Below are positions 24,668-35,517 of a DNA stretch of 43,798 bases, in pieces (position 1 is the stretch's first letter; each line of letters opens with the position of its first letter). This stretch comes from Pelargonium cotyledonis (lineage: Eukaryota; Streptophyta; Magnoliopsida; Geraniales; Geraniaceae): the NCBI GenBank assembly GCA_036897625.1, contig JAYMTA010000085.1:1-43798 (forward strand). The letters run 5' to 3'. A model generated the notes under the pieces. That model saw only the letters and a program-made list of their open reading frames with translations. It was not told the DNA's origin and ran no database searches. Both the position numbers and the translations under genes were made by a program.

Positions 24668-25352
24668 GAGGTAGTTCATACATCACAACTAAAAAGAACA
24701 GATACATATAACGTGTACGTGAATTATCCTATAATTAATATAGCGAGTTCAAATGCACAAAAGTTAGTGCACCACAAGTTTACGCGCTTATTTTGCTCTT
24801 AATTTTTAATAAATCAAAAGATGTACAAAATAGAATGATGTTTAATTTTTGTTGTTGTCGTATATAGTTTTAATGTTGCTTTATATTTTATTGCTTAATG
24901 TTTCCGCCGAAAAGTGTCTCGTACTTATTTTGTTGACCAACAAAAGGTCGTCGAGCTGAGTTTATACCCTCACACAAGGGTTTCAATTTCAAGCAAACGT
25001 CCTTACTGCATTGCACGCCTTTAGAGGTAGTTAATACGTCACAACTCTATAAATCAGACTTACGTAGATTGAGTACGACTGTATCGATTCGACGGTTTTG
25101 ATACTTCATTTTTTTAGTTTGATATATAATTTAATTTCTAACTAAAAACATATCAAATGATATTATACCTTATGAGACATGGAAATAAATTATTATGTTT
25201 CATGCATTTGAACAAATTGTTTTAAAAATGGCTATGGCTAGATGTAACAATTTATTGAAAAAAATCATGAAGTTTCCTTTGTTTGGATGGACACGATTAA
25301 AGATGAGAATTGCTTCAACGGCTCTGATTTAATAAGGATTTATTTGAAAGGC

Positions 25353-25360
25353 TATTTATA
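25353..25360 (+). promoter_or_regulatory. TATA box of array unit 4
   Basis: TATTTATA precedes GCCTCACACAAGGGTTTCAA and CAAGCAAAAACAA. Confidence 0.55.
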
Positions 25361-25567
25361 GCCTCACACAAGGGTTTCAATTTCAAGCAAAAACAAGATT
25401 GTTTACTCTCACTAATCGGTTGGGGATTTACTAGAAAATTATTAGAAGAGAATTGTATTCTAATAATTTTATAGTTCCTTTCGAATTCGATTACTGATCT
25501 CTCTCTCTTTATAATGTCCTCGACTTCTCGGTCTACTGTCATATCGTAATCCATAATTTGTGAATAT

Positions 25568-25681
25568 GTGGAGAGTAACTTTAGTCGGTTGGTAATTTAC
25601 CAAAAATATAGTTTAACTTGAAGTTCGGTTGATCTTTGCTAAATTTTTGGTAGATTACCGATCTGATTAAAGTTTGTTTCC
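25568..25681 (+). ncRNA. Predicted stem-loop of unit 4 (MIRNA-like hairpin)
   Basis: The 5' arm TTGGTAATTTACCAA (25589-25603) pairs with the 3' arm TTGGTAGATTACCGA (25647-25661). Relative to units 1-3, A-U has become G-C and C-G has become U.G. The outer stem CTTTAGTC / GATTAAAG pairs without the mismatch seen in units 1-3. GAAGGTACTTGTA follows as a donor-like site. Confidence 0.6.
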
Positions 25682-26260
25682 AACGAATAACATATCCGAA
25701 CATATGAAGGTACTTGTATTTCTACATGGCCAGTAACTTATCATTTCATTTTTCTATTGTCATATTTAATTTGTTGTTATCTTAAGTGTGAATATTCGGT
25801 TCAACTCGAATAGAGCCGAGAATGACAATTAAACTATCATTTTGTGAATAAACAAACCACAACACGAATATACCAAAGAATTGAATTAGTGTCGACTCTA
25901 TTTATGTTTTTGTGTTATCTATCTCATACATTTCCGTTTTTTGTTATTCTTGTCATCTAACTTGACTCATTCAAGAAAAAAGGTCAGAACTTAACACGCG
26001 CGATAACTCAAAATCAACTTAATTGAATACAATTTACCATATGCTCATGTGAGCTACGTACATATATACTGTAAATATGTCTCTATCTCGACATTTATTT
26101 TGTATTTGATGAAGTGCTTGTTCGGTAAATCTTCAAGTAAAATGAATTCCGAAGAATCTCTCTCTATCTCTCTGGATCTCTTTTAACTATATTTCATTCT
26201 TTATTGTCATCGCACGAAGGTCTTTGAGTAATGACTCGTCTTGGTATTCTATATGCCCTT

Positions 26261-26990
26261 AGAGATAGTTGTTCATCGAATTCATGTAACGTACATAGGT
26301 TATACTCGAATAATTTCGTAATTTTTCTTTAATAGGTTGAACACGACTAATTAAATTGGTTCAATGGTTCTATTTTTAATTTTTGAACTTGTATAAAATG
26401 TGATTCATAATTAAAAACGGCTAAAATGGTAATATTGTACCATAATAGCCACAGAAATAATTTATTAGGTTTCATGCATCTGAAAAAAATTTGAACAAAA
26501 TACATTGAGAAATATCATGAATTTATTCTTTTTATATGTAAGGATTGTCCCTAGGGGATGGTGCAATGGTTAAGACTCACATCTCTATGTGGGAGGTCGT
26601 GGGTTCTAATCTCATTACGTCGGGTGAGGTGGGGTGGGGTTTATAGGGGAGAGTTACCCCTTATTGTGTAGCTTAACTAGTTTTATTTTTTTATTTTTAT
26701 TTTTTAAAAAAATATGTAAGGATTCAATCAAAAGTGAGAACTGGTTACGATTCAGTAAAAGAATATTTGAAAGGTTATTCGTGCCAGTATAAAAGTTTTC
26801 AAATTTGGGCAAAAACAAGTCTACGGCAAATCTCATTTAATTCGATTGTAGACTCGTTCTCTTAATATTGTATTTATTTTGTATACCACGTTACGTTGAA
26901 AGATAGAGTAACTCTAGTTTGTACGTAAATTATTAAAAGAATAGCTTGCTTGGAGATCAGATGATTACACATTTGTAAATATCCAGACAT
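26261..26990 (+). repeat. Array unit 5, decayed, SINE-bearing
   Basis: A B-type block with recognisable TTTCATGCATCTGAA, GATTCAGTAAAAG, GGGCAAAAACAAG and GAGTAACTCTAG. The TATA position reads TTATTCGT, and the 3' arm of the hairpin is gone (5' arm GTACGTAAATTATTAAAAG). This unit probably makes no foldback. Confidence 0.65.
26547..26711 (+). mobile_element. tRNA-derived SINE in unit 5
   Basis: Box A-like GGATGGTGCAATGGTTAAGA and box B-like GGTCGTGGGTTCTAATC are followed by GGTGGGGTGGGGTTTATAGG and a T-rich tail. The target duplication ATATGTAAGGATT lies at 26534-26546 and 26712-26724. Same family as the copy at 17110. Confidence 0.88.
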
Positions 26991-27886
26991 TTTTATTCAA
27001 TGTATCCCAATGATTATACAAGTCATTGGCTCACTGTATGGTTGTCGAATCTTCATTGACCAATCATTTGTAGTCACAAAACAATTTTGGTTTGTAATGT
27101 AAATACTTAGTGTCTTAAAAATAAAGAGGATTATCATTGTCTTCTTATTTCCAACTCCTATCTACTTTTATGGATATCCGCCTATACGTTTTTGCAGGTT
27201 TGTTTCTTTCAAAAGAGATCTAATAAAATTTTGGATACATGTTTGAGTTCATTGCTAATGTCGCACTATCTTGTCAAGGTCCAAGGACACTAGCCTCCAA
27301 CTCTGACCTCCAGGACCCAATCTTGAATCCAGCCATGTGTGCCAGGATAAAAACCTTTAGGTTAAAATCATTTTACTGTAACGTGTGGATAAGAAGACTA
27401 ACCTATCATGTGAAGTTGGACCTCATGTTGTAAAAAAAATGTATCAATTAAATTTCAAATAATTATATATTAATATAAACACAAAAGCTGAAACTTTCAC
27501 AATTGAAAAGTTAAGTTTTCATCTTATATATTTCTTCCATTTTCAAAGCGAGACTATAATTATCACCACTTTTATCGGTTATCACACTCCCTTGTGTCTG
27601 AGTCTCGTATCTTTTTGTGGGTTGGAGCTCGACATATGCACTATTTGAGGACTTTTGAATCGACACTCATATGACAAATATTTAATCATAATCTCAAAAA
27701 TTAATAATAAGAAATGAGCATACACTTTACTTGTCCCGGCTGAAAAGTGGATAAGAATCTATGTCGGCCTCGTTTTTGGCGCATCCTAAACACGGACTTG
27801 AGCAAAAGATCAAAAGCTTTGACTCTCACAGTTCACACTTCATCTGAATGGACACACAAAAAACCTTTGACTCACTCTCATAAAAG
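26991..27886. other. Intergenic DNA upstream of the ERF gene
   Basis: No gene was recognised. AT-rich, with no obvious TATA box at a standard distance from the ERF frame. Short ORFs have no family resemblance. Confidence 0.4.
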
Positions 27887-28894
27887 GTGGCGAATTCACG
27901 GAACGTCAAGGATGAGAAGGTCGACGTCCCGGACTACGCCGCCGAGCGGAGGGGGCGGCGGCAAGCTGAGATGATGTCAATGTTCACAGGTGGAGTCGAT
28001 AGAGAGAGGGAAATGATGGAGATGGTCACCGCCTTGCGCAACGTGGTCACCGGAGAATACTCCAATGATGCTACTACTGCTATTACTACTACAACTGCTG
28101 CTACTACGACTTGTACGTCTCCTCCTACTTTTGGTTTTGGTCGAAAAAGAAGGCGCGAAGAGGAAGGTGGTGGTGGAGATTTGTCTTCAGAAGCTTTGGT
28201 TAATGCTTTGCTATCATTTTCACAAGGACTAACTGCTTGAGGTATATGTTTTTTTTTTATCATCGAGCGTAACAATCGAGATTCGAACCTGAGACATCAA
28301 AAGAGCAGTGTTGTTCACAAAATCGTGCATGATCTTTGTTGACCATAAACTAACAAGTTGAAGCAACTTTGATCAGGTTCGTCTAGAGCTGCATACCCGG
28401 CGACAACAACTGCAGCAGCACCTCCTCCGACGTCGGAGCAGAGAAAAAGATCATACAGAGTGAGACAAAGACCATGGGGCAAGTGGGCTGCTGAAATCAG
28501 AGACCCAATCAAAGCTGCCAGAGTCTGGTTGGGCACGTTCGACAGCGCCAATGCCGCCGCCCGAGCCTACGACAAAGCAGCCCTCCGATTCCGAGGCAAC
28601 AAGGCCAAACTCAACTTCCCTGAGAACGTCCGGCTCGACCCATCGGGGACTCAGCTCACCGTTTATGCCCCTCCACTTCCAGAACCCACTCAACCATTGC
28701 ATAACCCGAATCCAGATCAGCTGATTCAACCACCTGCGAGCCTATATAATGTTCAATCTTCTTCATTCACACCCTACATTTTTTCACCACCTTTTCCTCC
28801 GGCTACCCTGCAATCTCCAAGTAGCGGTGGTGCAGAATTTTTACAACAAACTTGGTCCAAGACCGGTGACTATACATCTTCATCTTCTGGATAG
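27887..28894 (+). CDS. AP2/ERF transcription factor, group X (ABR1/ERF110-like), probably inactivated
   Basis: Exon 2 (28377-28894) encodes an AP2/ERF DNA-binding domain with [45 protein letters not shown] and LNFPENV, typical of ERF group X (RAP2.6/ABR1/ERF108-112), stress- and ABA-related nuclear regulators. Exon 1 encodes the matching N-terminal part ([34 protein letters not shown]). Oddities: (1) the frame opens with GTG at 27887 where ATGGCGAAT would be expected; the next Met is at 27971. (2) The best donor, GAG|GTATAT after 28241, has the correct phase but is preceded by TGA at 28238-28240. (3) The domain reads SYRVRQRP, lacking the Gly of YRGVRQRP. A weaker donor after 28166, 28169 or 28172 would keep phase and avoid the stop. 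The intron holds a box B-like SINE scrap near 28290. Family is certain; activity is doubtful. Confidence 0.8.
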
Positions 28895-29749
28895 ACATGT
28901 CAATTTACTAGGGAAATGATAATGGTATTATAAATTTTGATCTACTTATTTGACATCATCTTTGAAAATGGTTCAGAAATCAAACCATAATGTCTATCCA
29001 TATCCTTTTCGGTGGCCTCCAAGTCAAAAGTCACACAAAAAATAATTGATCTTTTATCTTTATAGCTTACACATTGGACTCAAAAGTTGACGTCTAAAAA
29101 TGAAATTTTCAAGCACACGTCTCGTGTTTGTAAACCTAGATTTAGTTCAAAAAAACCGTAAGAGTCAAATACAAGCCAAACTGGATAGCCCTTGTGGCTT
29201 GGCCTAGACACAGTAATGTTGAGATATACTTGCAGGGACCCAAAGTGTAACTACTAATTTTAGACCATACCATCAATAAAACCACTGATAAATAACAAAA
29301 TTAAAAATTAAAAAAATTAAAAAAAAAAATTGAAATGCAATCCAGAGCGCTCCACTATAAATCGAGCCAATTTAGGCTCCCATCTTTAGTCCCTAGGAAA
29401 GATGTACGGCGGTAGTATACAACAACTCTTTCGGTTCAAAGAAAGCATATTCAAGTTCCTTTTCCTGACCACTAAAAGAAAGGTGTTTCAGAAGTAACCT
29501 AACATGTCCATGACTGACCAACCTGACCACTTGAATGTAAACATCAATGGCATGACGATTATCTACTGGTCCACAAAACACAAATAAAGGCAACCTGCAA
29601 AATAAAAGGTTCAAAAAGAGTTATACCAAGTATATCAATTGATATTCACTTTTAGTCTACAGAGGAATCAATTGTAAATGTGTATGTGTGAACTGAGGAT
29701 AAGGGGGAGGTAAGGAAGAGCTACCTGAAACTGGTGATAGAATCTAGAT
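28895..29749. other. Convergent intergenic region (ERF 3' flank and RPN5 3' UTR)
   Basis: No further coding sequence was seen. On the minus strand a donor (CAG|GTAGCT at 29725/29724) and an acceptor (TTTTGCAG, ending at 29595) could define a 3'-UTR intron 29595-29724 of the RPN5 gene; this is inference only. Confidence 0.4.
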
Positions 29750-32700
29750 TCAAACTTTGAGAGCAGCTTTATGAACCATGGTTTCCTTGTGGATTTGATG
29801 GCAACTCTTCTCGACAAGATCAAGAAGTTTTTCCAAGTTAGACGACCACGAATTAAGAATATCATTGCTGTCCTTCGCTGTTTGGAAGCAAACTACTCCC
29901 ATTGGCCTATCAATCTTTGCTACCAGTGCCTTTGACACCACCATATCTGAAAGATGCTTCTCTGCTTCCTGAATTAGACATATCACCAAAATAATTGGAA
30001 GAGTACAGAATATAAATTTTGATCTAAGAGCAAAAACAGACAGGAAAGCGTGAATATTTGAACATTTGGAATGGTATTGCAACAGTGAATTCACTGAATT
30101 GTGAACAACTAAAATCTATAATCTATATATTTGGTTCAAGATTTTAACAGGGATGAAAGGCTTATGTTTTAGGGTTGCACAAAAAGAACCACCATAAAGT
30201 GGATGGTGGTTAGCCTAGCAGTAAATCTTCCATCACACACAAATAATCAGCATGAACAACTGAATTATGAATGAGAGGATTATATCATGAAAGTATCAAG
30301 CTCAAATTCACAAACACAAAAATAAATAAAGGTCTGCAGGGAGGTGAGAAATATTTCTCAATGATGAATAAAAGCAAAAGAAATGCATTCAGAATAGCAT
30401 ACCTGGTTACTTAGACACAACAGCTGTGCAAGTCTTTTCAAGCTAATCCTTGAGTAATACTTTGCAACGACAAGTATATTCTGAAAAAGCATAAAATATG
30501 CAGCTCATAAATAACTGCGAAATATACATAAGAGTGCACAACTAGTAATGTATGGAGAAAACTAACATGTTCTATTATTCTCTGTCTAAGATCTTCTGCA
30601 GCCTTTTCACCCAAGGAACCACCATGCATGTTCTTCTCATTCTCAAATTCATCCTTATATGCAGTCCACAGGGATGTCCATTGAATCACCTCCATAGTGA
30701 TCAATTGCTTCAACAGCAACCTATAAAAGTACAAAAAGAAGGCAACATCAAATGCATCAAAGATCATATGTTGAATAATTGTTATAAGATATACTAGCAG
30801 TGCACCAAACACAAACACATACCTAAAGTTTGGAATCTCAGATAGATTCTTATCTTCCAAGGTAGCGTTAAGAAGGCTGGATTGCATTGGATCATGTGGT
30901 GCCAGAATCAAGTACCAGCAAATTTTCCTCAAGATCTACAAACAACATTATATTAGAGATGAGCAAGCCAACCATAAATGCATAAACCAATTTGAGACTT
31001 TACCGGTATCCACTGAGCTGGGTTTTCCTTGACAGATGGGATTTCATATATAGACTTATAGCATCGACAAATTTCAAGGTAATCGTTGTTATGGGAGTAG
31101 TACCTGCACAGATGGCAGAAAATTTTAAAATCACTGTTCTCTGAATTCAAACATAAATCAAGATACACAAGAATTAATTCAAATGAAACATCATTTGCCA
31201 TAGAGAGCCAATTTGTCATTTTGGTGACTAACCGTGTTGTATTCACATGTTCGACACCGACACTTTAATCCTATTATGTCATTTTAAGAAATAAAATAAA
31301 TGAATAAGAATAAGATTGTAATAACTTATAGCTTGATTGTTTAATTTGAACTTATGTTGATAATGGTTTGTAACGACTAATAACTTAGCATGTTGAATAT
31401 AGAGTGACCGCAACTACTATTGTGTATAGTAAGTAACGAAGAGAACTTGAATTTTAATTTGACATGTACATTGTTAAATTTAAAATTACACTTTACTATA
31501 ATTAGAAACTACCAAATCATATATTAATTATATCAAATTAATTTTTTTTTTGTCAAAATGTGTCGTGTCTTACGCTTTCCAATATAACAAACCACATGTT
31601 TGCATAGTGATTCGTTATATTAGAAAGGACCAAGGACACAACAGCAAGTATTTGAACATAGTCATGCCAATATTAAAAGGAATCTTAACAAGAGCAGAGC
31701 ACAATTGATCGCACTTAGATCCTGGCTAAGTCACACAATCTAAGTAAAATATGACGTAATCAAACAAATCATATGTATGCTCTGAAGAACAAATATGTAC
31801 AGCAGAGAAAGAAGATAGAAAACCACATACCGGATCATCAATTCATAGTAGATCTGCTTCAACTCCAAAATTGATGGCATGTCAGCAGGAGCTTCTTCAA
31901 CAACATTGTCACCTTCTTTTGGTTTCTTCTTTTCTTTCGAAGCATCAACATCAAAAACTCTAGGACTTATCTTCCTTGAAAGAATTTGTGCACGAACATA
32001 GTCCTGGCGATCTAAGCATAGCCTAACCTACAAAATTTATATATAAGCAAATTGCCCTATATAAGTATCACAATGTGCCCCATCAATATATCCTTATGAA
32101 GTACGCAAAAAGTTATTAAACAAGAGCAGATAAGGAAGCAGTGCCTGTTCAAGAATAAATGCAATTTTCTCTGTTTTTGCCATAGCGCCAAAAGTTTCAA
32201 CCTGTAATTCAACAATCAAAAAGTTGTCATCAAATATGATGATGGGCAGGACAGGCAAAAAACACTAACTGCATTTTGTAGTATAAGAGCAGAAAATCTA
32301 GGACAGCCTCAAACATATGCCTCAAGTTAAACCAAACTCACCGCAATTTCTTGCATCAATTCTGCAGCTTCAGCTATGAGCCCCTGCCCTTCCTTGATCT
32401 TAGCAAGTTTCTTAATCAACCTTGCCCTCTCAATTTCGACATATATCTGTAGAATAATGAATCATATCAAATAAAAATAAGAACTAAAAACAATAAGGCG
32501 CATAATAAAAACTCAGATAAAAGCAGCTGCATCAGAATATGGTCACCTTCCCCGCGGATACACTGTTGAGCGTTTGAATGAGCTCTATACGAGTTTCAAG
32601 ATCTGGCATCTCATCAATATATTGCATTGCTTGCTGAACCATAGCAGTTACAGCCTACAGAAAAACACACAGCAAATGATAAAACTGACCAAAGCACTTC

Positions 32701-34698
32701 ACACGGAGGAATGAATCGAATGATGGATACACGCACACAGGGATGAAGATACAACCAGATTGATTCTTTCAGTAAAAAAAAAGGAAAATAAAAAAAACTA
32801 AATCAAACAGTTTAGAGTTGAGAACAAGAAATCATAAGAAAATCACTAAAGTGACACTATCAGCAATTATAGAAATGGACTGAAAAAAAAAGAGCTCTTC
32901 CTGAAACAACTATATCAATTCAATGAACAGATCAACTAAAATAATATCAATGTCAGTATGAGAATAGGGAGCAATATCCATGGATCGAGGCATTTGAGAC
33001 AAATTCCATTCAGGATTGGAAAAGCCATCCATTGGGATTTTCATGAAAGGGAAAGCTGGATGGCAAAATAGACTCCACATCAGATCTGAGCATGAATCTT
33101 TATACATATTACATAGTAAAAAAATCCTTATTTCCTTCATACTTCAGCTAAAGGATTTACTCCTAAATTCACTTTATTAATTTGTGAATCTTTCACTTTG
33201 TTAGGTGGATCAGTTTTTCATCCCATTACTTCTTTTCTGTAAGGCTCTTTCCTCAAGTTATAAATCAGAGTAGGGTATGAAATAGAGATCTTTCTTCCAA
33301 ATTCTCTTAAAAAGGAAAAATATAAGCACATCCTTTTGCCCCTAGTAATCAAATAGAAAAAAGGGATTCTTGCCGAGAGAGGGGAGACACTTAGTCGACG
33401 GACTAATAAGGCTAAGTGTAAGAAAATCTATCAGTTTGGATGTCAAAGAAAAATAAAAAACACAAAAGAGTCACATGCCAGTGCCATCTAGTACCAGTTC
33501 CAATAAGACTTGATAGAGTTCCTACCTTACCTTAAGCAAGATGAGATTGTTGCATGGGAAAGTAGTTATCTTTTTTATTTTTCCTATTTAACGAAGAAAA
33601 GGAAAGGGCCCAAAGAAAGGTCAGTCTCTCTTACTATTTATTTTTTTAATGTCTACTTCCATTGACTTTGCTTTCGTTAACGTATTGGTGTGTTCGTCCT
33701 TGACTGAATAAAACCAACCAAGCACATAATAGCATGCAATGGTGCTCAAAATTATATCTCATCATTATAATTTCCAAGAGAAAGGGGTCACTTAGAGTCT
33801 TAGACGACGGACTAATAAGGCTGAGTGTAAGAAAATCTTTTAGTTTGGATGGTAAACAAAAATAAAAAACACAGAGTCACAGGCCAGCACCATCTAGTAC
33901 CAGTTTCCAATAAGACTTGATAGAGTTCCTACCTTACCTTAAGCTAGTCGAGATTGTTAGTACCAGTTTCCATAGAAAGGTCAGTCTCTCTTATTATTAT
34001 TATGTCTATTTCCATTGACTTTGCTCTCGTTAACGTATTGGTGTGGTCGTCCTTGACTGAATAACATCAACCATGCACATAATAACATGCAATGGTGCTT
34101 AAAAGTATATATCATCATTATACCCAAACCTATAACCACCCAACATGTTAATGCATAATCACATCTTAGCTAATATATGCCAGTAAAAACATCTAGACCC
34201 TAACTCTTGGGGCAGTCAAACTATAAATCATTCAACAAAATACAAAATCACACACAGTTGGGCATCAAGGGTTTCAATTTTAAACTGAGTTAATCCTTAC
34301 CCAACACACAATTGCACACATTGGTACTAAACTGATAAGAGTATGCTAAGAGAGAGTGTGGGTTTCAAAGACTGTAGATATTCAGGTACCTGCTTGAGCT
34401 GGCCGCGCTTCTTAGCCAATGTAGCAATCTGGTCATTGAGGGTCTTCCATGCTTTGGTGTCGAAGCAGAGTTGGAGAATCTCAGTAACAGCCTTCCTAGT
34501 GCCGGCCACATCTCCGGCCAGCCTCATCTGCTTCTCCGTATTAGACAGTTGCTCTATCAACGCCTTCAGGTTGCCATCGCCTTCCTGCAATATCAATCGA
34601 ATGTGCACAAGACAGCCAATTGGGAATTAAAACACAGAAAACATTGTATTAGATCTGAACCAGAAAGGAATTGGAGAGTAAGAGAGGTAGGTTACCAT
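29750..34698 (-). CDS. RPN5: 26S proteasome regulatory lid subunit RPN5 (PSMD12)
   Basis: Eleven coding exons join in phase to 442 aa, the family's usual length: 34696-34698, 34390-34584, 32547-32654, 32342-32446, 32145-32201, 31831-32027, 31004-31103, 30823-30935, 30567-30720, 30403-30480, 29750-29968. RPN5 is a PCI-domain subunit of the 19S lid, which removes ubiquitin from and admits substrates to the proteasome. Characteristic blocks are [94 protein letters not shown], and the PCI end [13 protein letters not shown]...[13 protein letters not shown]. Start: exon 1 contributes only ATG, spliced to GAAGGCGATGGC, giving MEGDGNLK; no other upstream Met fits. Intron 5 uses a GC donor (CAG|GCACTG). 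Intron 2 is about 1.7 kb and contains a direct duplication. It appears intact. Confidence 0.95.
33376..34124. repeat. Direct tandem duplication (~350-400 bp) in RPN5 intron 2
   Basis: The stretches 33376-33772 and 33776-34124 share GACGGACTAATAAGGCT, TAAGACTTGATAGAGTTCCT, AAAGGTCAGTCTCTCTTA and GTTAACGTATTGGTGTG. They differ by substitutions and one block deletion in copy 2. Origin unknown; no ORF runs through it. Confidence 0.9.
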
Positions 34699-35517
34699 AT
34701 TGAATCGAAGTAGGTGCTCGAAACCTAAGCAGTTCAGAGAATTGAAGCAGAACAAGAAATTGGAACCCTAAGAGAGAGATTGCGAGAAAGAGAGAAATGA
34801 TCTGTTAATTGCTATTACGGACCAAAATCACAAATAAACCCCTCCAGCAAGAAAGGTACTTTTATTTTAAATCGGCCAAATTACATGTAAGTACTTGACA
34901 TTTACTCATATTTGCATAATTGCATATAGTTTCATGTACTTTTTTTTTCTTTTTTTTCTTTTTTGGTTAAATGGTTCTGAGTTTCTTGTATTAAAGAGTT
35001 GGCTTCTTCTTTGGATTTTTGCTCGTGTCGATCTCGAGACTTGTCAATTTTTTAAACTTGGTCTAAGTTACCAACTGTAATAAGTTTTTTTTTATCAGCA
35101 AAATGACATCATACTCGAAGTAACCCTAAACTACACCTCACAAATTTCATCCATAATGTCGACAAGAAGGCTCGTACTCGAAATCTCAAAAGGTGTCCAA
35201 AGTGTTTTATCCATTTGCTTCAACATGTCTTGGTTTTCACGTTAGCAATGGGTTGTTGTGGATATTTGATAGTCACTTTTCAGTCACGACATAGCATATC
35301 TTTGATAGTGAAGTTGACAAGTCGTTCGTCTAGACCACCCAAGTGGTAGAACATGTGTCATTCACTACCCTAACCATTGCCTTCGAGCCAATATTACACT
35401 TCACATCGTTCCGTCTTGTATTTCAGGCAATTAGGAGCCCGACTGGAAGACCCCGAGATGAACATTGAACAATAGGTGATAACACCACAAATGAAAGTAA
35501 TACTCGGATTCTCCTTT
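34699..35517. other. RPN5 5' flank and unassigned DNA
   Basis: The RPN5 5' UTR and promoter lie in the first few hundred bases (GAGAGAGATTGCGAGAAAGA near 34770). The stretch 35090-35517 looks like old repeat DNA but has no recognisable termini or domains. Confidence 0.4.

Larger units (their letters stand above)
24668..26260 (+). repeat. Array unit 4
   Basis: A shortened A block, then a small extra partial copy of the promoter 3' part (TTTATACCCTCACACAAGGG near 24961). The B block starts near 25022, TATA is at 25353 and the hairpin at 25568. The copia tail is absent or unrecognisable. Confidence 0.75.
11098..26990 (+). repeat. Tandem array of six diverged ~3-kb units with hairpin cores
   Basis: The same ordered blocks recur: (A) GAGGTAGTTCATACGTC with a promoter-like stretch; (B) a second GAGGTAG start, ATTAGGTTGA, ACCATATGAGACATGG, TTTCATGCATTTGAACA, ACGGCTCTGATTCAA, a TATA box, CAATTTCAAGCAAAAACAA and a stem-loop; then a tail containing Ty1-copia debris on the minus strand. 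Hairpins start at about 12271, 15215, 19309, 22274 and 25568; spacing is about 2.95 kb where no large insertion intervenes. Units differ by substitutions, small indels and discrete transposon insertions, so the array is old. No long ORF is shared between units, which argues against a protein-coding family. Confidence 0.85.

Noticed and set aside
27747..27974. ORF overlapping the start of the ERF gene in another frame
   Set aside because: Composition and content are those of a shadow frame; the ERF exon 1 frame carries the family motifs.
28451..28729. Minus-strand ORF over the AP2 domain
   Set aside because: Antisense shadow of GC-rich AP2 coding sequence.
32910..33140. Minus-strand 76-aa ORF in RPN5 intron 2, considered as an organelle-derived fragment
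   Set aside because: No motif I can place; it lies in an intron and has no splice support.
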